Positions 40,139-48,250 of a DNA stretch of 64,000 nucleotides are shown here, in pieces (within the stretch, counting starts at the first letter, position 1; every line of letters begins with the position of its first letter). Source of the stretch: Leishmania donovani. Its lineage: Eukaryota; Euglenozoa; Kinetoplastea; Trypanosomatida; Trypanosomatidae. The stretch is from NCBI RefSeq assembly GCF_000227135.1, contig NC_018234.1, positions 98,778-162,777 of the forward strand. The letters are read 5' to 3'. The notes under the pieces are model-generated. The model did no database searches and had not been told where the DNA came from. It saw nothing but the letters and a program-made list of their open reading frames with translations. The position numbers and the translations under genes are program-made.

Positions 40139-42406
40139 TTACAGGAAATCGTGGCCGAGGTGAGCGATCAGCGAGATCACAGGCTGGAAGCGGCCCATCG
40201 CCGCGCCCACAAACTGCGCCTCCGTGACTGGGACAGACTGCTGGAGAAGAAAGAGCAGCTCCTGCCGCAGCGTCTCGCGCAGTGCGTCGTTGGTGGTCAG
40301 CAGGAACGCCTCCGCCTCGACGTCCTTGTGAACGGAGCGATATCCATAGTTGGTGCTGCCGTACGCGACGAGGTACGGAGCGGAGATGCTCTCCGGTGGG
40401 CACGGGTCTGCGGCCGCGGCATCGGCGCCGCGGTCGTCGTGGCGCTGCCTAGCATCGCCCTCACCGTCTTTGCCTGGGGGGGAGGCGGCGGCGGCGGCGG
40501 CGCCTGAGCAGCACCGCCGGCCCATGAACCACAAGCCCTTCGCGTGGAAGGTCAAACCCTTCACGGAGAATTCGCGGATGTGCACCCGACGCAGGCAGTT
40601 GTACGCCTTCATGAGATAATAGAAGGAGCGCTCCAGCTGCAGGTAGAAGAGAGGGATGCGGCCGGCCATGCCTTTTTGCCCGTTCCAGCCGTTCGTCTGC
40701 ACACTCGCCGTGATGCAGTCCACGTAGCTCGTGCCGTGTAGCACCTCGTCCACGAAGGACGCGTGCATGTTCAGGTACGGCGAGGCCAAAAAGATATGAT
40801 CCTCGGCGGTGGAGAGCCGCAGCAGCTGCTTCACGATGACGCTGTCGTGGTACACCCCCGCACGACCCGCCTGCACCGTAGGAAACAAAAACGTGTCGTA
40901 GCAGCCCCAGTCGACCTTCGCCGCCGCGCACAGCCGCCGTGCCCACGCGGCAAAGTCGTGCAGCAGCGCGTTGGCCCGTGCACAGAATGCCTCCGTGTCG
41001 ACGGAGGGGTCCATCTGGAGCGCGTTCGCCAAGATTACGAGGTCGCTCTTGCGATGCAGCGTCGGCGACCCCTCGCGTTGCGATACCAGCGATGTCAGTG
41101 GCGGCGACACCGCACGACTCACCTTCTCCACCACCCAACGTAATGGAGATTGCAGCGGCTCTGGAGCGGAGCCGTTCGCGGTTGCCGCCGCCATGCGTGA
41201 GGACAGGAAAGCGGCAGAAGAATGCCCCAGCGCACCACTCTTGTTAGGCGTGCGACTCGCGCAGGTGTCGGCGCCGCTGGTGAGCTGCTCCGCAAACTCC
41301 TTGCGGCAGACGACAGGGTGCGACATGCGATTCGCCGTGCGCACGAGCTGCGTAAACCACCGCGCGACGAGGACGTTGTCCTCCACTATCATGTAGCGAT
41401 CCATGCGGGTGGCGAAGTAGTCGTCTGAGAGGTTCGCCCCGGTCAGGATGGTGTGGCGCTGGTCGAAGACAAAAATCTTCGTGTGCTGCACGCCGAGCAC
41501 CTCCTTGGCCCGCCCGAAGGGCGCGAAGACTCCATTCCACTTGCTAGGGTTCTGGTAGAGGAAGAGACGCACTCTCACCCCGGTCGACGCAGCAGCTGCG
41601 GTGGTGGTGGTGGTGGCCGATGCACCATCTGCGCTGTCGCCACGCACCGCCTCGTCTTCCTCGGCGTCTCGCTCGCCGTCTGCGAAGATGGAGGAGCTGC
41701 CCAGCGTGGACGGTGAGCGCGTCGTCGGAGAGGACGCGCTCGCTCCCGCTATGGCTGCGTCGACGGGCAGCGGGGCCGTGCTCGCCGTCTGCTGTGCCAG
41801 CTCCATCAGCGTCTTCAGTGAAACCAAGTTCTTTCGGTCCTGCATGCGGTTGTAGTCAAGTAGGATCGTGATGGAGAACGGGTGTCCGCCTGCTGCAGCC
41901 CATCGCACGCGCTCCTCCAAGCATGCTACGAAGGCTCTCGAGAGGGGCCCATCACCGATGTAGAGGGCCGAGAGTGTGATGGAGCGCTGCGCCGCCATGA
42001 CACGCTTTTTCAGCTCCTCGTAAAAGACGGCGGGGTGGTTCAGCACGCGGACGGTGTGCGACTTTACCGGCAGCACGCAGCAGTGCCTGCCCAAGAAGGA
42101 TATCATCTCCTGCTGCTGAGGTGGCACGCCGCACTTCATTAAGAGCGACTGGATGTGCGCTATGCCGCTCTCATCTCCCGGCGCGGCATGGCTCTTGCGA
42201 GCACCACAGTCGTCACCACCGGTCTTCGCCTCGGCAGTCGCCTCCAGCGAGAAAGTTGTGGCGCCGCTGGCCGTGGGGGTCGCAGTAGCAAACAGCTCCA
42301 GCGCGTCCGCTGGTGCCACGTCCGCCTCTCCGACCTCGCCAAAGAGCGCAAACGTGACGCCGGCGGCGATGGCGAGGATGACGAGGTACACGAGCAGTGT
42401 AGGCAT
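40139..42406 (-). CDS. PGS1: Phosphatidylglycerophosphate synthase, PLD-superfamily type (PGS1)
   Basis: The 755-residue protein has two phospholipase-D-type catalytic motifs. The first is VQHTKIFVFDQ followed by TGANLSDDYF and MDRYMIVED (around residue 310). The second is TFHAKGLWFMG followed by GSTNYGYRSVHKDVEAEAF (around residues 620-690). These sequences are typical of eukaryotic PGS1 and not of bacterial PgsA, which has a CDP-alcohol phosphatidyltransferase fold. Reaction (family knowledge): CDP-diacylglycerol plus glycerol 3-phosphate gives phosphatidylglycerophosphate, the first step to phosphatidylglycerol and cardiolipin in mitochondria. The N-terminus MPTLLVYLVILAIAAGVTFA is a membrane anchor. 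Inserts rich in Ser/Thr/Ala around residues 220-280 and a Gly/Ala/Asp-rich stretch after the second motif make it longer than the yeast and human proteins (about 520-560 residues). Confidence 0.93.
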   Translation of the reverse strand: MPTLLVYLVILAIAAGVTFALFGEVGEADVAPADALELFATATPTASGATTFSLEATAEAKTGGDDCGARKSHAAPGDESGIAHIQSLLMKCGVPPQQQEMISFLGRHCCVLPVKSHTVRVLNHPAVFYEELKKRVMAAQRSITLSALYIGDGPLSRAFVACLEERVRWAAAGGHPFSITILLDYNRMQDRKNLVSLKTLMELAQQTASTAPLPVDAAIAGASASSPTTRSPSTLGSSSIFADGERDAEEDEAVRGDSADGASATTTTTAAAASTGVRVRLFLYQNPSKWNGVFAPFGRAKEVLGVQHTKIFVFDQRHTILTGANLSDDYFATRMDRYMIVEDNVLVARWFTQLVRTANRMSHPVVCRKEFAEQLTSGADTCASRTPNKSGALGHSSAAFLSSRMAAATANGSAPEPLQSPLRWVVEKVSRAVSPPLTSLVSQREGSPTLHRKSDLVILANALQMDPSVDTEAFCARANALLHDFAAWARRLCAAAKVDWGCYDTFLFPTVQAGRAGVYHDSVIVKQLLRLSTAEDHIFLASPYLNMHASFVDEVLHGTSYVDCITASVQTNGWNGQKGMAGRIPLFYLQLERSFYYLMKAYNCLRRVHIREFSVKGLTFHAKGLWFMGRRCCSGAAAAAASPPGKDGEGDARQRHDDRGADAAAADPCPPESISAPYLVAYGSTNYGYRSVHKDVEAEAFLLTTNDALRETLRQELLFLLQQSVPVTEAQFVGAAMGRFQPVISLIAHLGHDFL

Positions 42407-42948
42407 GGCTAACAGCGTGGCGCTGTGTGTGTGTGTGTGTACGTGTTGTGTGCGAAGCGGAAAGACGACGTTTTACGCAGCCAAGGAGGGGCAGGGGTGC
42501 AGCGGTGTGTTACTCGAGTTTCGTGTATCGCGTCACCCCTCTCACCCCTCCGTCCTGCCGCGTGTCTCCCTGCGGGCCACCTCGAAGACGCGCGTGGCAG
42601 ACAGACACACACAGAGAGAGGCGCGTTGCGCTGAGGCTCTGCTTGCGGATGCTTTTTACAGACATGGCATGAAAATTAGAAATAGATGGAGGAGTGAGAA
42701 TGGAGGATGAAGTGTGTGTGTGTGTGTTGAGGGGAAGGGAGGGAGGGCGGGCCTCACGAGAGCAGCCGCGCACTGCACCAGAGCAGACCCGGGAGAGGGA
42801 CCCCCAACGCAAACGCTGACGCCCCCCTCTCCTGCACCGATGCGGAGGAGATCCCGCCAGGGGAGGGCACGGGAGGGGGAGGGAGGAAGAAGAATGTGAC
42901 CAGTGATCCAGAGAGCAGAGAGAAGTAGGCTCACACACGCGCGCATAT
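42407..42948. other. Intergenic spacer
   Basis: This 542-base spacer contains GT repeats at 42425-42440 and 42713-42727 and G-rich stretches near 42735-42755 and 42860-42890. No gene is seen. Confidence 0.6.
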
Positions 42949-43710
42949 TCAGAGGTACGTGTCCACCATCAGAGCCATGAGACTCTCGTACGCGGCGCCA
43001 TGTTTCGCTACTGTATTCTCCTCTATACCAGAAAAGCCCGACGTCAGATCGGTGCTCCCAGGGCTTGTGTTGAGTTTTGCGTGGCCGCTGCCCGGAGTGG
43101 GCGAGAGGCTCGCCTCCGCCGCCGGCTCGCTAATCAGCTCCCACTGTGGCATCCTCAGCAGCTCAGACACGGTGAGATTCCCTCTCTCCAGTGCCGCTGC
43201 TTCGCCCTGCGCCTCCGCTGCCGAGGCGTAACGACGCTCGGCAACGCAATGAAACCCCCTCCAGTACTGGAAGGCGACGACAACCCCCAGCAGCGGTGTC
43301 TTGGCTTCGTCATCGCTTCCAGCAGCGGCACCAAGGCAAGCGCCCAGCTTGTCCTCAACGTGGAGGAACAGCACTGTGGCCACGGTAGAGAGGTCGAAGG
43401 CGCCGCCTGCTGATCGTGGCGCGTCAGCCTCCGCCTCGCTTGCCTCCGGTGTGCCGGGAAGCGCCCCACTCCGTGCCGGTGGCGGCGACGACGGGAAAAG
43501 CGCTTGAATGCACGCGAGAGCGACGGTGGTGTGCTCGAAGCGAGAGGCGAAGAGGCTGAAGCAGTCACGCAGGTGGCCGTGCAGCTCCTCTGCTGCGGTA
43601 AGGCGGCAGCACAGCTCCACGTCATCACCGCACGAATGCCGCCGCGAGTCCGCGTCTAAGGGCTCCGGCGGCGTGTCCGCCTCGTGCGCGGGAAGAGAGA
43701 AGTGCGGCAT
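42949..43710 (-). CDS. Conserved-looking protein of unknown function, 253 residues
   Basis: The product starts MPHFSLPAHEADTPP. It contains a likely ordered core: ELCCRLTAAEELHGHLRDCF, then FASRFEHTTVALACIQALF, then FDLSTVATVLFLHVEDKLG, then LLGVVVAFQYWRGFHCVAER. These alternating helices separated by low-complexity inserts recall an all-helical fold, possibly cyclin-like, but no diagnostic motif is visible and I do not assign a family. The final 80 residues are polar and Ser/Gly-rich. The start at 43710 follows a spacer-like upstream region (the frame is open to 44052, but that part is Cys/Pro-rich and unlike coding sequence). It lies between PGS1 and the 695-residue gene on the same strand. 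Confidence 0.7.
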   Translation of the reverse strand: MPHFSLPAHEADTPPEPLDADSRRHSCGDDVELCCRLTAAEELHGHLRDCFSLFASRFEHTTVALACIQALFPSSPPPARSGALPGTPEASEAEADAPRSAGGAFDLSTVATVLFLHVEDKLGACLGAAAGSDDEAKTPLLGVVVAFQYWRGFHCVAERRYASAAEAQGEAAALERGNLTVSELLRMPQWELISEPAAEASLSPTPGSGHAKLNTSPGSTDLTSGFSGIEENTVAKHGAAYESLMALMVDTYL

Positions 43711-44652
43711 CTTCTTGAGTGAGTAGATGGCAGAGCCTACGGCTGCTCTTGCGAGCGCCTGCGAATACGTATGAGGAGAGAGGGAGAAGGGGGGGGGGGG
43801 CGCTGCTGCGCGCATGCATGAGAGGAGGATGTAGGAGGCGGGTGGGTGGGCGAACATCCGGTGCAATGTCCGTCCAGGATAGCAGTCGAAGTGGACAAGG
43901 TGAAACACGGCGGCGTCACAGAAGTGATGGAGGGGCGGAGGCAGACGGCAGTGTGCGGCACTTGCACCAGAAGCAACGGAGGAAGACGCGGTACACGGGC
44001 ACAGAGGCCAATAACGACCCTTGCTATCACGCCCTGGGCGGCTCACAGGCACGCATATTCCGCAAGACCTTCCTCATGGATAAAGCGAGAAGAGATGCGG
44101 GGAGCATGTGCACGCATGCGCAGCCTGTCGCTGCCATGGCGGCTCCTTGTCGATCGTGAAGGGACGCCTGGAAGTGGGGTGACGAGTTGTTCTTAGTAAA
44201 GGGCGAAACTGAAGAGAGACAAGAGGAGGCGCACCCGTGTTGGCAAGCGCCGCCGCCCCCCTGCGCACATGCGCCAGAGAGGGGCGGCACGCGAACAGTG
44301 AAGAGGGCGGTGCCGAGAAGCGGAGGACCGCGAAGGCGGCGCGCCAAGGTGGCGCCCTCTCCCTTAGCCCGCAACACGCGTAGAAAAGGATGGGAGAGCG
44401 CCGTCACGTAGCGCCGCGCACCCGCCGTGGACTCCACACCATCACCATCTCTAGCGCAACCGTAGTCCATAGCATCCGTCGCCTTAGTGAGCCTCCTCGC
44501 AGATCCGCCACGATGAGGGCAGAAAGTAGGGGCGTTTAGGATGGCAATGGCGAGCGCGCCGGGCTGCCGCCGGCCGCGTCGACCACCGCATATTCGCCAT
44601 CTACACGCACCCCATCCTCTGCCGACGCCGTTTCGCATGACATGCGGAACGA
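43711..44652. other. Intergenic spacer
   Basis: This 942-base spacer includes a 10-G run near 43791-43800. The part next to 44653 continues the upstream gene's reading frame for 35 codons after its stop (see findings). No separate gene is supported. Confidence 0.55.
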
Positions 44653-46740
44653 CTACGTGGACCCCGCCCTCTCCATCGACGACGTCTTCGCATTCCGCGG
44701 CGACGTGTTCATCAACTCGATGGGGTGCGTCGAGTAGTTGTCGAGGCTTTTTCTCTTCTTTATCAAACTCGTCGCCGCACGAGACATCATGTAGTCGTTC
44801 ATGATACGCTGACGGCGCACCGCTGAGGCGCCGCCGAACGCCTGCGCCAGCAGCCATTCTCGGTGGCCGCGGCCCTCCTCATCGATGTTCAACGCCGCGG
44901 TGCAGCGGTAGATGACGGCGAGGTTGGCCAGCACCTCGGAGATGTACTGTGCCACGCTGATCACAAACATTGGCTCCAGCTTACCCTTCTCACTTGCAAT
45001 AACGTTCAACAGCTTCGCCACGTCAAGTTCGAGTGTCTTGGACATGCCCGCCAGGTTCACGTGCGGTGCCGCCAGACGCACGCCACCATAGCTGTAGCCA
45101 GTAGTTAGCCCAATCAAACCTTGGAGCACGCCGCCAATGCCCGCGCGAGAGCCGCCGGCGCCGCTGCCGAAGAGGCCGGCCTGCGACAGCAGCGGGTGCA
45201 GGAAGGCCATTGCCTGCTCCTCCATGGAGCCATTCCAGGACGTGAGGAGGTACTTGGGAGCGTTGAGGAGTTCCGCAAGGTACGGGTAGTCAATCATCTT
45301 GGCCGGGTTGCTGCGGTGGGCCACCGCCGCAACGAGCGGGGTGTCGCGCACCATCTCCCACATGCAATCCATGCCGTCCATCAGGGCGCGCTCTGCGTAG
45401 ATTTTGAGCACCATGGACTCGATCAAGGGGATCTGCAGTTGCTCCGAAAAGCTGCTGATGAGCTCGGCGGCCTCGTCGCCGTCGACCACCGCCGGGTCGC
45501 CCACGACGTAGTCGGTCAAGCAGTCGATGCCGTAGCGGAAGCATGCGAGATGCGCCAGCCGCATCTGCACCGCCGGGTTGCGGATCAGAAGCGCGTCGTA
45601 GCGCACGGTGTTCGTGGCGTGCAGCGCGCCAACCTCCCCCATCTTGCGCAGTATGGCGCTGTAAGCCGTGGCGGTCAGCACGTGCTGGTAGCTAGCCACC
45701 TTCTCCACGGACAGAGACTCGAACTGGGCAACGTCGGCATTGTTTAGGCGCACTTGCAGCATGCCGTTCACCATCTTTTTCTCCACCACACCGGGCTGGT
45801 CGAGCGGCACGCAGCCCGTTACGTACTTCGGCGTGGCATCCTCGCCGCCCTCCAGCCGCAGGACCACACGGATCGACTTGGGCAGCGCATGCGCGGCGGT
45901 GGTGGCGGAGGAGGAGCCGTGGTGACGGTGTTGGCCTCCCTCGCTACCGGCCGCCGTCGTCCTTGCCGTCTGCATGTAGCCGCTGCCGACCGCAGTGGCC
46001 ATACCGCTCGCCTTCAGCGTCGGCGCACCAGCGCCCGCGTGCGTCGCCACGGCGGTCGCTGCGGTCAAATATGAGCACGACCACTCCTCGTCGCCGCTGT
46101 ACACCTCCTTCAACCACGCCACGGGGCTCTCGCTGACGGCAAGTCGACGCACCACATCGCTGCGGTCGTGGAATGCCTTCCACGCCTTCTTCCTTGCCTC
46201 GCAGCTCTGTGCGCGCTGCGCCTCCGCCGCTGCAGCCTTCGCCACCGCCTCCGCCTCCACTGCCGTAGCAGCACCAGCGGCGGCCATTGTGGCCTCCGTG
46301 CTCGTGGCATCCGGCGTCGCCGCGGTTACCGCTGCTTTCTCGGCCTGCTTCGCGGTGATCTCCGACCCCTCCCCACCGCCCGCGCCGCCGGCCGCTACTG
46401 CCGATCCTGGCACTGCTGCGGCCGCCGTAGCACCGCTGACCTCGCGGTCTAGCTGGATGGAGAAGAAGTTCAGCATTTGGATGTCGGCCAGTCGGCCCCT
46501 GCACACCAGGAGCTCGACGATGTCCTTGCGGGCACGCAGGGCGCGGAAGCACCGCATCATGTCGAGATCTGGCGTACGTGCGTCTGGCGATGCGTTCGAA
46601 AAGAACGAGAGACCGAGGGCCGAGGGACTGACGCTCCGTAACGCCCGTCGCGACTGCGTTGCTCTCCGCGTGGGCGTGGGCGTGATCTGATTGAGGTGCT
46701 CGGGCGTGGAAGAGCCGAGTGCTGGTCTCTTCCCCGACAC
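44653..46740 (-). CDS. Protein of 695 residues with faint acyl-CoA-dehydrogenase resemblance
   Basis: The frame is open from a Met at 46740 (MSGKRPALGSSTPEHLNQ) to a TAG at 44653-44655. Residues 100-180 and 240-285 are Ala/Gly/Thr-rich linkers. The ordered parts are residues 55-95 (MMRCFRALRARKDIVELLVC) and about 330-660. The latter contains AYSAILRKMGEVGALHATNT, NPAVQMRLAHLACFRYGIDC and PLIESMVLKIYAERALMDGM. The last two recall the helical C-terminal domain of acyl-CoA dehydrogenases (a helix with VQxKLAxMA, then one with SMVLKIYASEA). The catalytic glutamate and FAD-binding features were not identified. If related, it is a divergent, perhaps non-enzymatic member. Alternative: an unrelated helical protein. 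It is not annotated further. Confidence 0.75.
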   Translation of the reverse strand: MSGKRPALGSSTPEHLNQITPTPTRRATQSRRALRSVSPSALGLSFFSNASPDARTPDLDMMRCFRALRARKDIVELLVCRGRLADIQMLNFFSIQLDREVSGATAAAAVPGSAVAAGGAGGGEGSEITAKQAEKAAVTAATPDATSTEATMAAAGAATAVEAEAVAKAAAAEAQRAQSCEARKKAWKAFHDRSDVVRRLAVSESPVAWLKEVYSGDEEWSCSYLTAATAVATHAGAGAPTLKASGMATAVGSGYMQTARTTAAGSEGGQHRHHGSSSATTAAHALPKSIRVVLRLEGGEDATPKYVTGCVPLDQPGVVEKKMVNGMLQVRLNNADVAQFESLSVEKVASYQHVLTATAYSAILRKMGEVGALHATNTVRYDALLIRNPAVQMRLAHLACFRYGIDCLTDYVVGDPAVVDGDEAAELISSFSEQLQIPLIESMVLKIYAERALMDGMDCMWEMVRDTPLVAAVAHRSNPAKMIDYPYLAELLNAPKYLLTSWNGSMEEQAMAFLHPLLSQAGLFGSGAGGSRAGIGGVLQGLIGLTTGYSYGGVRLAAPHVNLAGMSKTLELDVAKLLNVIASEKGKLEPMFVISVAQYISEVLANLAVIYRCTAALNIDEEGRGHREWLLAQAFGGASAVRRQRIMNDYMMSRAATSLIKKRKSLDNYSTHPIELMNTSPRNAKTSSMERAGST

Positions 46741-47234
46741 ACGGAAAGCCCACGGCTCGCAGGGTCACGTGTGACTACAAACAACGACAACGACTGCTCC
46801 CCACGCGCGAAGGAGAAGGCGTATGATGACCGTGAGCGTGCACGAGAGAGAAAAGGGGGTGCGCGGGGGCCGCAAGTTTTGTGCACGCGTATGCCATAAA
46901 CCGCCGTGTAGGGCGGGGGCGGGGACGAGCACGAAGAATGGCAGCAAGCGACAAGAAAGAGGAACGAGAGAGAGACGACAGATGAAAGAATCAGGAGAGA
47001 GACGTTGCCCTCACCAGGCACATGTAGGCACGCACACCAGAGAGATGCGCGCACGCAAGGAGAGCGAAACAAGGGAGGGGAGAGGGACTTTAGTTCATCA
47101 CACGTGCGTGTGCACCACCGCAGAGAGCCTTCCGTGAGAAAGGGACGGCGGCCGATGCGCGCTGCTGAGGAGGAGGGAAATTGGCAAAGGAAAACGAAAA
47201 CGTCGGCCACAACGGCAGAGACGCGCACGCGTTC
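46741..47234. other. Intergenic spacer
   Basis: This 494-base spacer is GA-rich on the plus strand, hence pyrimidine-rich in the transcribed orientation. It holds the splice region of the 695-residue gene and the start of the sequence downstream of the anamorsin gene. Confidence 0.6.
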
Positions 47235-47594
47235 TCACACATCATCCGTGAGGTTGAGCTTCACCTTGCCGTCCTCTGTGGCATCAAAGGCTGGCTGGCC
47301 GAGGAAGGGGCAGTTGGCGCAGCGGAAGGCGTCGCCCTTGGAGCAGTTACCGCATCCACCAGGCGGCATCGCCAAAGCCTCCGCCTCTAGCTTGCCCTCC
47401 GCCTCAAGCTTGCGCTCCAGCTCAGCGCGGCCGCAGACGCAGTTCTTGCAGGCGCGACGGCGCGTCGTGCAGTCCTCACCCTTGGTCGCCTGTTTCAAGA
47501 TGCGGTCCTCCTCCGTGAGAAGGGCGTCCTCGTCAGGGATGGGCTGGCGCGTCTTGAGGCTGAACGCCTGCGTCGAGGTGGCAGACGAGGACAT
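47235..47594 (-). CDS. DRE2: Anamorsin/DRE2 (CIAPIN1) iron-sulfur protein, short form
   Basis: The 119-residue product contains both iron-sulfur motifs of the CIAPIN1 domain. The first is [13 protein letters not shown] (C-x6-C-x2-C-x-C) and the second [15 protein letters not shown] (C-x2-C-x7-C-x2-C), followed by PFLGQPAF. Family knowledge: DRE2 with the diflavin reductase TAH18 supplies electrons to the cytosolic iron-sulfur assembly machinery. Human and yeast proteins are about 310-350 residues and carry an N-terminal methyltransferase-like domain. Here only a 45-residue leader precedes the cysteine motifs, so that domain is absent or encoded elsewhere. The start at 47594 ([14 protein letters not shown]) is supported by protein-like sequence; the frame is open to 48026 but that part resembles spacer. 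Confidence 0.95.
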   Translation of the reverse strand: MSSSATSTQAFSLKTRQPIPDEDALLTEEDRILKQATKGEDCTTRRRACKNCVCGRAELERKLEAEGKLEAEALAMPPGGCGNCSKGDAFRCANCPFLGQPAFDATEDGKVKLNLTDDV

Positions 47595-48250
47595 GCGCGG
47601 GGTTTGCTGGCTCGCAAGCAGGGGGAGAGGGGAGGGGGGTTGGTGGAGTGTACGGAATCTGGCGTCGATCCCACTCGTTCGTTTGTGTTGATGCGTACGT
47701 GCGTGCGTGAAGGAAGAGAGCGAAGGATGAAGACAGTGGTGTGGCGACGAAAAGCAGAGAACGTGGGAGAAGGGAAGAGACAGCTGCGTTGTGGCCGTGG
47801 TGTATCCGCGCGCCGGGCCGGAGGGTGTGTGTTCGTGGTTGTTGCCGTTGCCAAAGAAGGGCAGCAGCAGCACAAGAGTCGTGGGGGAGGGGGGGTAGGA
47901 AGCAAGCAGATATGAGAAATGGCATGCATGGTGCGTATCATCGCCATTGTCAGAGACAGGTCGGGAGAAGTGAGACAGGGACGCGAGACTGCTTGCATGT
48001 TGTGTTGGAAAAGTTAGGCCACGCACACGAGGACGTGCGCAGAGCGCACGCTGAGCTCAGTCGAGTTTGCAGAGAAGTTCTTCTCTCTCCGTCTCCCTCC
48101 CTCCCTCCTCCTCCTCCTGCCAGCCATCACATCCTCCAAGCGTGTTACAAGGGTGTGGGTGTCTCTGGTCGATTCTCTGTGCGTGCGGGTTAGTGTCGTC
48201 GTGACCGTTCACGCGCCAGCTCGCATGCGCGTGTGAGATGGCTGTGCCGG
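47595..48250. other. Intergenic spacer
   Basis: This 656-base spacer is GA/TG-rich on the plus strand and contains C/T-rich tracts (around 48085-48120). No gene is seen. Confidence 0.6.

Noticed and set aside
44636..44737. Plus-strand coding-like text (RNDYVDPALSIDDVFAFRGD) over the end of the 695-residue gene
   Set aside because: Third codon positions coincide with those of the minus-strand gene, so G/C bias alone makes this antisense frame look coding; it has no start and is short.
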